In this document: in pieces, positions 18,010 to 26,795 of the stretch
How positions within the stretch are numbered: position 1 is the stretch's first letter
Layout of the letters: each line of letters opens with the position of its first letter
Assembly: GCA_002499445.1 (NCBI GenBank)
Contig: DALS01000055.1
Coordinates: 29,922-93,921, forward strand
Reading direction: 5' to 3'
DNA length: 64,000 nucleotides
Source: Methanosarcina sp. UBA293
Lineage (GTDB): Archaea > Halobacteriota > Methanosarcinia > Methanosarcinales > Methanosarcinaceae
Notes under the pieces: model-generated
What the model saw: only the letters and a program-made list of their open reading frames with translations
Told to the model about the DNA's origin: nothing
The model's database searches: none
Translations under genes and position numbers: made by a program

Positions 18010-19725
18010 ATGGCAGCAGATATTTTTTCAAAATTTAAAAAATCAATGGAAGTCAAATTCACACAGGAATTTGGTTCAAACCAGCAAAGTGGCGGCGACA
18101 TCTCCGGCAAGACAGCCAAGTTCCTGAGGCTAGGTCCTGAGCAGGACCCAAGAAAGGTCGAAATGATCAAAGCCGGAAAGGAACTAGCAGAGAAGAGAGG
18201 CCTTGCATTCTACAACCCAATGATGCACTCAGGTGCTCCTCTCGGCCAGCGTGCAATTACTCCTTACACCATCTCCGGCACTGACATTATTGCAGAACCT
18301 GATGACCTTCACTATGTCAACAATGCTGCAATGCAGCAGATGTGGGACGACATCAGGAGAACCTGCATTGTCGGTCTTGACATGGCTCATGAAACACTTG
18401 AGAAGAGGCTGGGCAAGGAAGTTACCCCTGAAACCATCAACCATTACCTTGAAGTCCTTAACCATGCCATGCCCGGTGCAGCAGTGGTTCAGGAAATGAT
18501 GGTCGAAACTCACCCTGCCCTTGTTGACGACTGTTTCGTGAAAGTCTTCACAGGTGACGACACACTTGCAGATGAAATCGACAAGCAGTTCCTTATTGAC
18601 ATCAACAAGGAATTCCCAGAAGAACAGGCAGCCCAGATTAAGGCCTCCATCGGCAAGACTTCCTGGCAGGCAATCCATATTCCAACAATTGTCTCCAGAA
18701 CAACTGACGGTGCTCAGACTTCCAGGTGGGCAGCCATGCAGATCGGTATGTCTTTCATCTCCGCATATTCAATGTGTGCCGGTGAAGCAGCCGTCGCTGA
18801 CCTGTCTTTCGCTGCAAAGCACGCAGCTCTGGTCTCAATGGGTGAAATGCTTCCAGCAAGGCGTGCACGTGGCCCCAATGAGCCCGGTGGACTGTCCTTC
18901 GGTCACCTGTCAGACATCATCCAGACAAGCCGCACAGTCCTTGACGACCCAGCAAAGGTAGCTCTTGAAGTCGTCGGTGCAGGCTGTATGCTTTACGACC
19001 AGATCTGGCTCGGATCCTACATGTCCGGTGGTGTCGGGTTCACTCAGTATGCAACAGCTGCATACACTGACGACATCCTTGACAACAACGTGTACTACAA
19101 CGTTGACTACATCAACGACAAGTACAATGGAGCTGCAAACATAGGCACTGACAACAAGGTAAAGGCAACTCTCGATGTCGTAAAGGATATCGCAACAGAG
19201 TCCACACTCTACGGTATCGAGACTTACGAGAAGTTCCCGACTGCCCTTGAAGACCACTTCGGTGGGTCTCAGAGAGCAACCGTGCTCGCAGCTGCAGCCG
19301 GTGTCGCAACTGCCCTTGCAACTGCAAACGCAAATGCTGGTCTCTCTGGCTGGTACCTCTCTATGTACCTCCACAAGGAAGCATGGGGCCGTCTCGGCTT
19401 CTTTGGATACGACCTGCAGGACCAGTGTGGTGCCACAAATGTTCTGTCCTACCAGGGCGACGAAGGTCTCCCAGACGAACTCCGTGGTCCAAACTACCCC
19501 AACTACGCAATGAACGTAGGTCACCAGGGTGGATACGCAGGTATCGCTCAGGCAGCCCACTCAGGCCGAGGAGACGCATTCACCGTCAACCCACTCATCA
19601 AGGTCTGTTTCGCTGACGACCTCCTGCCCTTCAACTTTGCTGAGCCCAGGAGAGAGTTCGGCCGCGGTGCCATGAGAGAGTTCATGCCTGCTGGCGAGAG
19701 ATCTCTTGTCATTCCGGCAAAATAA
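18010..19725 (+). CDS. mcrA: Methyl-coenzyme M reductase alpha subunit
   Basis: This is the catalytic alpha subunit, 571 residues. Sites of the unusual post-translational modifications are all recognisable: His271 (N-methyl-His), Arg285 in LPARRARG (C-methyl-Arg, installed by Mmp10), and the GYDLQDQCG block with Gly466 (thioglycine), Asp471 (didehydro-Asp) and Cys473 (S-methyl-Cys). The last three are one residue later than the numbering I recall for M. acetivorans, implying a single-residue insertion between residues 285 and 466. The frame is open 23 codons upstream inside mcrG, but GAGGTGACCACA precedes the ATG at 18010. It is the last gene of the operon. Confidence 0.99.
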   Translation: MAADIFSKFKKSMEVKFTQEFGSNQQSGGDISGKTAKFLRLGPEQDPRKVEMIKAGKELAEKRGLAFYNPMMHSGAPLGQRAITPYTISGTDIIAEPDDLHYVNNAAMQQMWDDIRRTCIVGLDMAHETLEKRLGKEVTPETINHYLEVLNHAMPGAAVVQEMMVETHPALVDDCFVKVFTGDDTLADEIDKQFLIDINKEFPEEQAAQIKASIGKTSWQAIHIPTIVSRTTDGAQTSRWAAMQIGMSFISAYSMCAGEAAVADLSFAAKHAALVSMGEMLPARRARGPNEPGGLSFGHLSDIIQTSRTVLDDPAKVALEVVGAGCMLYDQIWLGSYMSGGVGFTQYATAAYTDDILDNNVYYNVDYINDKYNGAANIGTDNKVKATLDVVKDIATESTLYGIETYEKFPTALEDHFGGSQRATVLAAAAGVATALATANANAGLSGWYLSMYLHKEAWGRLGFFGYDLQDQCGATNVLSYQGDEGLPDELRGPNYPNYAMNVGHQGGYAGIAQAAHSGRGDAFTVNPLIKVCFADDLLPFNFAEPRREFGRGAMREFMPAGERSLVIPAK

Positions 19726-19752
19726 ACTCAATACTAAACACATTAAAATAGA

Positions 19753-19786
19753 GTAGGCCAGAAGGCCTACTTTTTCTCTCTTTTTT
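19753..19786 (+). terminator. mcr operon terminator
   Basis: GTAGGCC at 19753-19759, a four-base loop, and the exact complement GGCCTAC at 19764-19770 are followed by TTTTTCTCTCTTTTTT. A GC-rich stem with an extended T-tract 27 bp after the mcrA stop is the expected end of the mcrBDCGA transcript. Confidence 0.85.
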
Positions 19787-19801
19787 CTACACCATTTTTT
19801 C

Positions 19802-20302
19802 GGGTTCCGTTGCAAAAAAATCTTTTCTAATGGCATAATAGAATAAAAAGAAAACCAAAGATAGTAATATGCTGTCTAATTCCTTTAAATAGAAGCATTA
19901 TGAAGGAGAAGTTATTCTATTGAATGTCAGATGGTACGTAAAATTCCTATTAAGCTATAGAAATTTGAAGGAACTGATGATAGAATGAGGAATTCAAGTT
20001 GATCACAGTACGATAATGAGATGGGTACATCAATATTCTCCTGAAATCGAAAAGAAGATCAGAAGACATTTAAGACCAACAAACGTTTCGTGGAGAGTTG
20101 ATGAAATCTATATAAAAGTAAAGGACAAATAAATGATCTAAACTACTCTGTTTTTAGTAAAGTCAAATACATTAATCAATTGTTTGGTTTAGTTTTATAT
20201 GGTTTAGTTTTTTATAATATTGATACATTTTCCTTGAATATTTTGATTTTTATTCATTACTTATAGATTTACATATTTTTTGAATTTTTTGTAGCGGAAC
20301 CC
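19802..20302. mobile_element. Decayed, internally deleted IS6-family element
   Basis: The ends are GGGTTCCGTTGCAAAAAA (19802-19819) and, inverted, GGGTTCCGCTACAAAAAA (20285-20302), identical at 16 of 18 positions and of the IS6/IS240 type. Between them lies a broken transposase fragment. At 501 bp the element is shorter than intact members (about 700-900 bp), so the 3' part of the transposase has been lost. The flanks are T-rich, and I cannot confirm the 8-bp target duplication expected for the family. It sits immediately after the mcr terminator. Confidence 0.75.
19878..20132 (+). pseudogene. IS6-family transposase remnant
   Basis: One frame reads like the N-terminal third to half of an IS6-type DDE transposase: HYEGEVILLNVRWYVKFLL, then SYRNLKELMIE, GIQVDHSTIMRWVHQYSPEI and SWRVDEIYIKVK, the last holding the first catalytic Asp. 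It is interrupted by TAG at 19890-19892 and TGA at 19986-19988 and ends at TAA 20130-20132, before the second Asp and the Glu of the catalytic triad. Non-functional. Confidence 0.8.
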
Positions 20303-20418
20303 TTTTTCTTTATATGGAGGTTTAACGTAAAATCTCCGTATTTCATCGGTTTTAGCTTTTAATTTGATAAGGCCTTGAAACAATATTCTTCCTCATTCCA
20401 GGTTCATATAATCCTACC

Positions 20419-21399
20419 TCAAATCACGACAACTTTTTTCCCTAACTTGCTTGCAGCTTCCACAAATTCTATTGTATCTACCCCCGGAAATGTGTCTACA
20501 ATACAAATATCAAATTTTTCATCCACACAATTCGCTAATTCTCTTATATCCGTGCTGTAAACTTCAAATTTGTCTCCAGATGCTATTAATTCATCTTCAC
20601 TACCTGAAGATTTGACTGAGAATCCATTAGCTTCTAAATTAATCAAAGTAGTTTCTATTGCAGGGTTCCATATATCATTAAAAACTACTTTTCGCGCTCC
20701 GGCTTTAAGGCATGTGATTCCTAAAGTTCCGGGTCCACATGTACAATCAAGAACAGTAGGCATATCAAAATTTTTCAAAGCTTTTTCAAGTATCTCTATC
20801 TTGGGTGGTTTTATCTTTGGAAACTCTATATGAATTTCACGCTGATATTTATATATTCCTAAAACCCCATAAGGAGTCTGTATTATATCACATCTCAAAT
20901 CGCATCCAGCAAGAAGTTCATATACATGAGGATTAGAATCAGAATCTTTTATACCCACAGTTTTTCTTACATCTCCCCTTAAAACCCCTTTAACTTCCCC
21001 TACTTCTTTTACAATTGTTTCAGCACACCTTTTATCTGCTTCATTAGATAATATTACTAAAGAATCCTTAGGCAAATATGGAACAAAATTAGTTGGATAG
21101 CCAGGAGTCAAAAGAGGAACACATGAATTTCTTAAATTAGATTTTTTTTCTTTTATTCCTTCATCGATCATTACTTTTAGCACGTGAGACATTACAATAT
21201 CAAGATGTCTCTTACCGCATTTACAACTTCCAAAATAGTTATTTATTTTATCTAAGTTAATCTGTTCTGCTAAAGGAGAAAATTTCTTTATTTCTTCTGT
21301 TTTACAATCGTTGCATGGTTTGTAGAATAACTCAATGTCTTTTATTGTTTTTGAAATAGGCCTTATACATTTATCTCCACACCTACACCTTATTTCCAT
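20419..21399 (-). CDS. mcmA: Putative McrA cysteine S-methyltransferase
   Basis: This 326-residue SAM-dependent methyltransferase, often annotated as L11-methyltransferase-like, has glycine-rich motif I (VLDCTCGPGTLGI) at residues 216-228 and the acidic motif FNDIWNPA after it. The N-terminus is cysteine-rich (C5, C7, C11, C29, C32, C59, C61), suggesting a metal-binding module. Its position next to mcrA matches the M. acetivorans gene shown genetically to be needed for S-methylcysteine in McrA (Cys472 there, Cys473 here), so I assign that role by homology and synteny. GC is clearly lower than in mcr. It is convergent with mcrA, separated by the decayed IS element. Confidence 0.82.
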   Translation of the reverse strand: MEIRCRCGDKCIRPISKTIKDIELFYKPCNDCKTEEIKKFSPLAEQINLDKINNYFGSCKCGKRHLDIVMSHVLKVMIDEGIKEKKSNLRNSCVPLLTPGYPTNFVPYLPKDSLVILSNEADKRCAETIVKEVGEVKGVLRGDVRKTVGIKDSDSNPHVYELLAGCDLRCDIIQTPYGVLGIYKYQREIHIEFPKIKPPKIEILEKALKNFDMPTVLDCTCGPGTLGITCLKAGARKVVFNDIWNPAIETTLINLEANGFSVKSSGSEDELIASGDKFEVYSTDIRELANCVDEKFDICIVDTFPGVDTIEFVEAASKLGKKVVVI

Positions 21400-21590
21400 A
21401 TGTTTAATTATGGAATTTTTTCTATAAGTATTATGTTATTTCGTTTTATCCCTTAATTTTATTTTAGAGTCATTTAGGAGGTAAATGATTTCTTTGACTG
21501 ATTGAGGTCAATTTAAAAAGGAGAATATTGAAAGTCTGAGGATTCATTTCATTATCAGTTATTACAGTGAAATTAAATCTATATTTCAAC

Positions 21591-22886
21591 TTACTCTTTA
21601 GATTTTCTTTCAACTTTTGCTCCAAGTCTTATCAGGTCTTTAAAGAAGTCAGGATAGGAGATGGATACAGATTCAGTTGTATCAATCGTTGTATTTCCTG
21701 CCACCATCCCTACAAGTGCAAGGGACATAACAATCCTGTGGTCATTCCAGCCGTGGACTGCTGCTCCTTTCAGTTCTCCTCCTGTGATGGTTAGACTGTC
21801 CTTCTCTTCTTTAAGCTGAACTCCAAACTTTGGAAGTTCGGTTGCAAGAGCGTGAAGTCGGTCCGTTTCTTTATATCGGACATGCTCGGCATTTTCAATC
21901 CTGCTCGTGCCCTCAGCAACTGCAGCAAGGACAGCAACAGTAGGAACAAGGTCAGGAGTTGCCCCTGCATCAAAGGTTATGGCTTTTAATTTTCTCCCTC
22001 CTCGGACGGTCACAATACCTGCTTCTTTATCCCAGGTGATATCTGCTCCCATTTGACTCAGAGTTTCAATAATTACCTTGTCTCCCTGTTTTGAAGGGAA
22101 GAGGTTTTTGACTGTAACTTCAGATCCACTAATCATGGCTGCGGCTGCAAGCAGGTAGGATGCAGAGGAAAAGTCACCTGGAACCGTGTAATCTTTGAAA
22201 TCATACTTCTGTTTTCCCGGGGTTATAAATTTGGTACCATCACTGTCATCGGTATGGACTTTAACGCCTGCTAGTTCAAGCATTTCAAGGGTTACTTCCA
22301 CATAAGGTCTTGACTTAAGCTTCCCTGCAATGGAGAGCGTGGTGCTATTTTCGGCAAGTGGACAGGCTATTAGAAGGGCTGAGATAAACTGAGAACTAAC
22401 AGAGCCATCAATACTCACTTCCTGTTGTCCCTTAAGTCTGCCTTTAACAACAAGTGGAGCTTTCTCGTTTCCTCGAGTGGAGCAGGCTCTTGCTCCTAAT
22501 CTATTGAGGACTTCAAGAAGAGGCCCATTTGGCCGGGTACGAAGAGATGAATCTCCAGTAAGTACTGTAATGCCATTGGCAAGAGCTGCTATTGCGGTCA
22601 TGAAGCGGAGGGTTGTCCCTGAATTCGCAGCATCAATTACATCTTCCGGGACACTTGGTTTTCCATTTACTCCCTGGATAATAAGCCTGTCTTCTTTCCA
22701 TTCAATCGAAGCCCCAAACAACTCGGAAGCTCGGATTGTAGCAAGCGTATCGGCTGAAATTAGGGGACGCCTGATGATTGATTCATTTGAGAGAGCTGCC
22801 AGGGTTATAGCCCTGTGAGTATAACTCTTTGAAGGTGGGGCAAAAACTTCCCCTTTGACTGAGGATTTATTGATAGAAACACGCAT
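21591..22886 (-). CDS. aroA: 3-phosphoshikimate 1-carboxyvinyltransferase (EPSP synthase)
   Basis: This shikimate-pathway enzyme transfers enolpyruvyl from PEP to shikimate-3-phosphate for aromatic amino acid synthesis. It has 431 residues, normal length. Signatures are PPSKSYTHRAI near residues 17-27, NSGTTLRFM near 88-96 with the PEP-binding loop, DGSVSSQFISALL, and near the C-terminus the RYKETDRL block. The start ATG is at 22886 with GAAGAG upstream. It stands alone in this stretch, with mcmA further downstream on the same strand after about 190 bp. Confidence 0.96.
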   Translation of the reverse strand: MRVSINKSSVKGEVFAPPSKSYTHRAITLAALSNESIIRRPLISADTLATIRASELFGASIEWKEDRLIIQGVNGKPSVPEDVIDAANSGTTLRFMTAIAALANGITVLTGDSSLRTRPNGPLLEVLNRLGARACSTRGNEKAPLVVKGRLKGQQEVSIDGSVSSQFISALLIACPLAENSTTLSIAGKLKSRPYVEVTLEMLELAGVKVHTDDSDGTKFITPGKQKYDFKDYTVPGDFSSASYLLAAAAMISGSEVTVKNLFPSKQGDKVIIETLSQMGADITWDKEAGIVTVRGGRKLKAITFDAGATPDLVPTVAVLAAVAEGTSRIENAEHVRYKETDRLHALATELPKFGVQLKEEKDSLTITGGELKGAAVHGWNDHRIVMSLALVGMVAGNTTIDTTESVSISYPDFFKDLIRLGAKVERKSKE

Positions 22887-23277
22887 ATGTACCAGATCTC
22901 TTCAATTTTTGTTTAGATTTTATGAGATTCAGGTGCTACTTCTAGTCTTCTAAGTAGATAATTTTTGATAGTTCCTCAATTTGTTACTAACTTGAACAAG
23001 ATCAAACATCTTAAATATAATTAAAAACCCAATTACTCCCTTCATATCCATAAATTCCCTTTTCATCTTACTGTTTATCCTTTTTCTTTCTTCATCACTT
23101 TTTTATACTTGTTTTCTAAAGATATGTTCTAAAATCTCATCTTGTAGCTTGATAACATATAGCACGCTTGATTTAAAAGAATTCCGGAAAAAGAAAGATT
23201 TGGAAAAATTGATCAAATAAAGTTGAAGAAAAAGAATAAAAATAAAAGAATTAAAGAATGAGGGTTGAAAGCTATTC
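22887..23277. other. AT-rich spacer between aroA and htpX
   Basis: This is the upstream region of aroA (minus strand) and the tail of htpX. AT-rich, with no gene or strong structure seen. Confidence 0.4.
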
Positions 23278-24138
23278 TCAGAACCTCATTGCTCTAAGGC
23301 GTTTTACCCTCTCATCGGTTGCCGGGTGAGTACTGAAGAGAGACTGGATCGTTCCTCCCTTTAAAGGGTTGACAATAAACATGTGGGCGCTGCTTTCATT
23401 TGCCTGCACATCTGTAACTCTGGGCCTGTAGCTAGAGTTCCCGTACTCAAGCTTCTCAAGGGCATCGGCAAGAGCCCAGGGTTTTCTGCACATGCTTGCT
23501 CCTTCTGCGTCGGCTGCATACTCTCTTGACCTTGAGATTGCAAGCTGGATCAGGGATGCAGCAATCGGTGCCACAATGGCCATCGCGATGAGGCCTATGA
23601 TTCCACCACCGTTGTCATCATCCCTGCCGCCGAAGCCTCCGAAAATTGCAGCCCACTGTGCCATATTAGCCAGCATTGTGATGACACCTGCAAGGGTTGC
23701 AGCTATAGCACTTATCAGGGTATCCCTGTTCTTTACATGTGCAAGCTCGTGTGCCAGCACGCCTTCGATTTCTTCATAAGAGAGCAGCTCAAGAATTCCG
23801 GTTGTAGCAGCCACAGCCGCATGCTCTGGGTTTCTCCCGGTTGCAAAGGCATTCGGCATCCCGGAATTTACGATATACACTTTGGGCTTTGGTATTCCGG
23901 CTTTCAAAACCAGTCCATCGACGATTCTGTGCAGGTTTGGAGCTTCTGCAGGTGAAACTTCTTTTGCCCTATACATCTTTAGTACGATCTTGTCGCTGTA
24001 CCAGTAACTCCCAAAATTCATAATTGATGCAAACAGGAATGCAATAATCATTCCGCCCGTGCCCCAGTGGCTTCCTATCAAAACCAGGAGGCCTGTAAGG
24101 GAGGCAAGCAAAATTGTAGTTTTAAGCATATTCTTCAT
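23278..24138 (-). CDS. htpX: HtpX-type membrane zinc metalloprotease (M48)
   Basis: This membrane protease degrades misfolded membrane proteins with its active site facing the cytosol. It has 286 residues. Two N-terminal transmembrane helices (about residues 6-22 and 29-46) precede the zinc motif HELAH at 130-134. A glycine/aspartate loop and two more hydrophobic segments (about 142-165 and 180-200) follow, and the third zinc ligand is Glu206 in SREYAADAEGA. The C-terminal STHPATDERVKRLRAM is typical. Length and order match the family. Confidence 0.94.
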   Translation of the reverse strand: MKNMLKTTILLASLTGLLVLIGSHWGTGGMIIAFLFASIMNFGSYWYSDKIVLKMYRAKEVSPAEAPNLHRIVDGLVLKAGIPKPKVYIVNSGMPNAFATGRNPEHAAVAATTGILELLSYEEIEGVLAHELAHVKNRDTLISAIAATLAGVITMLANMAQWAAIFGGFGGRDDDNGGGIIGLIAMAIVAPIAASLIQLAISRSREYAADAEGASMCRKPWALADALEKLEYGNSSYRPRVTDVQANESSAHMFIVNPLKGGTIQSLFSTHPATDERVKRLRAMRF

Positions 24139-24806
24139 GACTTATCACGCGACGTCCTCCCAGGCTAATGTCTGGGTTTTCGGTCTTTGACTTCTATATC
24201 CCAAACTTATTTTTGTAAGTTAGAAGGTAGAATTAATCTTAGTTATTCTGATAACAGATATATATTTTTTTCTCCTACATTCGCAGGTTGATACAATTGT
24301 ACTAGTCTGTTATTTTTCATTTATATATAACTGATTCTAATTCTATAATATGGAATGCCCTTTTCTCAAAAGGGGGAATTCTCTCTATTATAAGGTATAT
24401 TGCGTTCTTCCCTCTGAAAACTCCCTGAAGCTTCAAACTTAGAGCGTTTATCAATATTTCATCTTACATATATTTAGTTTAGTTAAGGGGTTTTGTACAT
24501 TAATTGTTTGAAATCAAACTAATATTAGGCTCAAAGTATATCTATTTATTGAAAGATATTCTCTCGATGATTAATATAATTAAAACAAATTTAGGGGTTG
24601 AGGTTAAGAAAAATTGAAGACATTATAAATTTCTTTTTCTCTTTTTATCCCAAGTTTCTCTTAGCGAGCGCCGGAACTTTCATCTAGACTATGAACTGGA
24701 GTAACTTTATGAAGTAAGGTGACTTATATTTTATAATTGGTAGAGTGACTGATTAGAGAGTAACTTGATTAGAGAGTAACTTGATTAGAGAGTAGTTGAT
24801 TAGATA
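24139..24806. other. Divergent spacer htpX / nitrilase, with hairpin and repeats
   Basis: 668 bp, AT-rich. A perfect hairpin CCCTTTT-CTC-AAAAGGG lies at 24358-24374; flanking ATAATA and TATTAT could extend it. A short tandem repeat array sits at the right end. No gene seen. Confidence 0.45.
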
Positions 24807-24812
24807 GTGACT
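24751..24812 (+). repeat. Four tandem 15-16 bp repeats
   Basis: The unit GATTAGAGAGTAACTT occurs at 24751-24766 and 24767-24782 (identical). Degenerate copies follow at 24783-24797 and 24798-24812, and a partial copy precedes them. The last copy runs into the start region of the hydrolase gene. It may be a slippage tract or a repeated regulatory site. Confidence 0.7.
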
Positions 24813-24815
24813 GCC

Positions 24816-25625
24816 ATGAAAGCCGCCTGTATCCAGATGAATATTTCGCTTTGTTCGAAACATGAAAACCTTGAGCGTGCCCTTTCCCTTGCAGAAGAGG
24901 CGGTTTCTAAAGGAGCTGAGTTACTCGTCTTTCCTGAAGTTTTCTCAACCGGCTTTTGTTATGACCATATACAAGAGGTGGCTGAAACCGTTTCAGGTTC
25001 CACGCTCGAAGCCTTATGTGATTTTTCAAAGGGGCATGGCTGTATTCTTGCAGGCTCAATTATAGAAAAGATAGAAAAAAATGACAGGGAGGCAACAAAT
25101 TCTGAAAAAAAAGCTCCTTCCCAGTATAACCTCGGCTTCTGCATCGAATCCGGAAAGCTGGCCGGTATCCGCCGAAAAGTCCAGCTTTACGGCCCTGAAA
25201 AAGAATATTTTGCATCTGGAGACAGCATAGCTCCTATAAGGCTGCAAAAATACGGACTCTCCATAGGGCTCATAGTTTGCAATGAACTCAGGTATCCGGA
25301 AGTTGCCCGAAAACTGGCTCTTGATGGAGCAGACCTGCTGGTCTCAGCTGCCGAGATTCCGGATTTTTATATCTATCCCTGGCGCATTATGTCTCTTTCG
25401 AGGGCGATTGAAAATCAGCTGCCTCACATCGCCTGTAACAGGGTAGGGAAAGACAGGTATTCAACTTATCCAGGTGGCTCTCTTATTGCCGACGGATGGG
25501 GCCGGGTCCTGGCAGAAGCTGGGAAAGAGGAATGTGCCCTTATAGGGAAAATCGATCTTGAAGAGGCAAAAGAAATCAGGCAAACCGGCTCTATTTTCGA
25601 AGATCGCAGGCCTGAACTGTATTAA
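24816..25625 (+). CDS. Carbon-nitrogen hydrolase (nitrilase superfamily)
   Basis: This 269-residue amidase-type enzyme of the nitrilase/omega-amidase superfamily would act on a small amide or N-carbamoyl compound in the cytosol; the substrate is not predictable. The catalytic triad is visible: Glu41 in VFPEVF, Lys121 in RRKVQLYGPE, and Cys155 in IVCNELRYPE. The frame also offers GTG at 24807, nine bases upstream; I prefer ATG 24816 because homologues begin MKAACIQMN. The ribosome binding site is poor, and the upstream 60 bp are tandem repeats, so expression may be unusual. Confidence 0.88.
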   Translation: MKAACIQMNISLCSKHENLERALSLAEEAVSKGAELLVFPEVFSTGFCYDHIQEVAETVSGSTLEALCDFSKGHGCILAGSIIEKIEKNDREATNSEKKAPSQYNLGFCIESGKLAGIRRKVQLYGPEKEYFASGDSIAPIRLQKYGLSIGLIVCNELRYPEVARKLALDGADLLVSAAEIPDFYIYPWRIMSLSRAIENQLPHIACNRVGKDRYSTYPGGSLIADGWGRVLAEAGKEECALIGKIDLEEAKEIRQTGSIFEDRRPELY

Positions 25626-25792
25626 TTTATGATTGAATTGAAGGTACATTTAAAAAACAACCTACGTTAGGAAATGAATTGGAAATCAAGGGCAGTATAG
25701 CGAAATTCCTGTAAATTCTATTCACGGTACATAGATTTTAATTAAACCATGCATAAGAAGAAGAAATTATAAGGAAAACCAGCATTATTTAA

Positions 25793-26455
25793 TTAAATCC
25801 ATTTCCCGGTATATTTAGAATAATTGTATTCATCTATTAACTTAATCAAAGTTTTATTTGAATTACTCGCGTAACTTATAACATCTTCATATTTTGCTAT
25901 ATGTTCATATATGCACTTAATTTGTTTGCAAAAACTAATGTATTTCTCTTCCGGTTTCCCGTTGTAATAGTTTTGCTTATATGCAGGTGCTATGTTAGAA
26001 TCCCACATTGGAAAGAATGTTGGAACTAATACATGTAAGGCTTTTGCTACCGACACAGGACTTTTACCTTTATCTTTTCTGGATTGAGACATTGAAGCTT
26101 CAAGGAAATCATTAAATAAACTTCTTATTAATTGTTCATCATTTTCTGAGAGTATAGATATATCTCTACCCCTAAAACTATTAAGTCCAACAAAATTTTT
26201 GTTTATACAATGTTCAAGTTTTTCAAACTTTAAAGAACCATATAGTTTTCTATAATACGGGAAGTTCCAAGTTAAAAGAATAACTCCAGTTCCAATTGTC
26301 ATTTCTCTTCTATTATTCCAATTCTTTGAGATATGTTCAGTTGAAACTTTGTAAAATGAATCATACTCACTATACTTATCAAATTCCTTACATGCGTTCA
26401 AAAACTTCTCCTTTTCTGGAATCTCTGGTACCGAAATACTACCACAATTAGCCAT
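25793..26455 (-). CDS. Hypothetical protein, AT-rich orphan
   Basis: This 220-residue soluble protein belongs to no family I can name. It is markedly more AT-rich than its neighbours and rich in K, N, Y, S and F, with a probable all-helical fold. The most protein-like stretch is SPVSVAKALHVLVPTFFPMWD, followed by TYR/LYS-rich helices; aromatic WD and P residues spaced in this way look conserved. No signal peptide or membrane segment is seen. It is isolated between two long AT-rich spacers. Composition and isolation suggest horizontal acquisition. The ATG at 26455 has no strong ribosome binding site. Confidence 0.65.
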   Translation of the reverse strand: MANCGSISVPEIPEKEKFLNACKEFDKYSEYDSFYKVSTEHISKNWNNRREMTIGTGVILLTWNFPYYRKLYGSLKFEKLEHCINKNFVGLNSFRGRDISILSENDEQLIRSLFNDFLEASMSQSRKDKGKSPVSVAKALHVLVPTFFPMWDSNIAPAYKQNYYNGKPEEKYISFCKQIKCIYEHIAKYEDVISYASNSNKTLIKLIDEYNYSKYTGKWI

Positions 26456-26774
26456 ATTAATAAAAAGATCAATCAGTAGATAAATTTTTTCTATGTAACT
26501 AAAGTAATCATTGATCTTATTTCATAATATGAACATTTCTTTCAAAGAGCCTCAAAAGTTATGAAAATTTTGTTTTATTCTGTACTTTTTTCCTTATATA
26601 AAATTACATTTATTTTATTCTATAGATAGCTTTTATGCCAAAACTATTACATATATAAATGAATTTACAGAAAATCTGAAGCACTACCAAACTAGGGTTG
26701 AATAATTACCCCAATAATAAAAGTAACTGAATATACAATTAGAAAAAGCAACATTGTTTAAAAAGTAATGAAAA
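26456..26774. other. AT-rich spacer downstream of gatB
   Basis: This is the upstream region of the orphan gene. AT-rich; no gene or other structure seen apart from the gatB terminator at its right edge. Confidence 0.4.
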
Positions 26775-26795
26775 GGTAAACCCTGCCGGGTTACC
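26762..26795 (-). terminator. gatCAB operon terminator overlapping the gatB stop
   Basis: On the minus strand GGTAACCC, a GGCA loop and GGGTTTACC form a stem with one bulge, followed by TTTTCATTACTTTTT. The stop codon TAA of gatB lies inside the first arm. Confidence 0.6.

Noticed and set aside
18910..19560. 216-codon minus-strand open frame
   Set aside because: It is antisense to mcrA; high-GC, biased codons in mcrA open the complementary frame. The product is cysteine-rich nonsense.
19986..19988. TGA in the transposase as a programmed recoding site
   Set aside because: A second stop (TAG at 19890) and loss of the catalytic C-terminus show decay.
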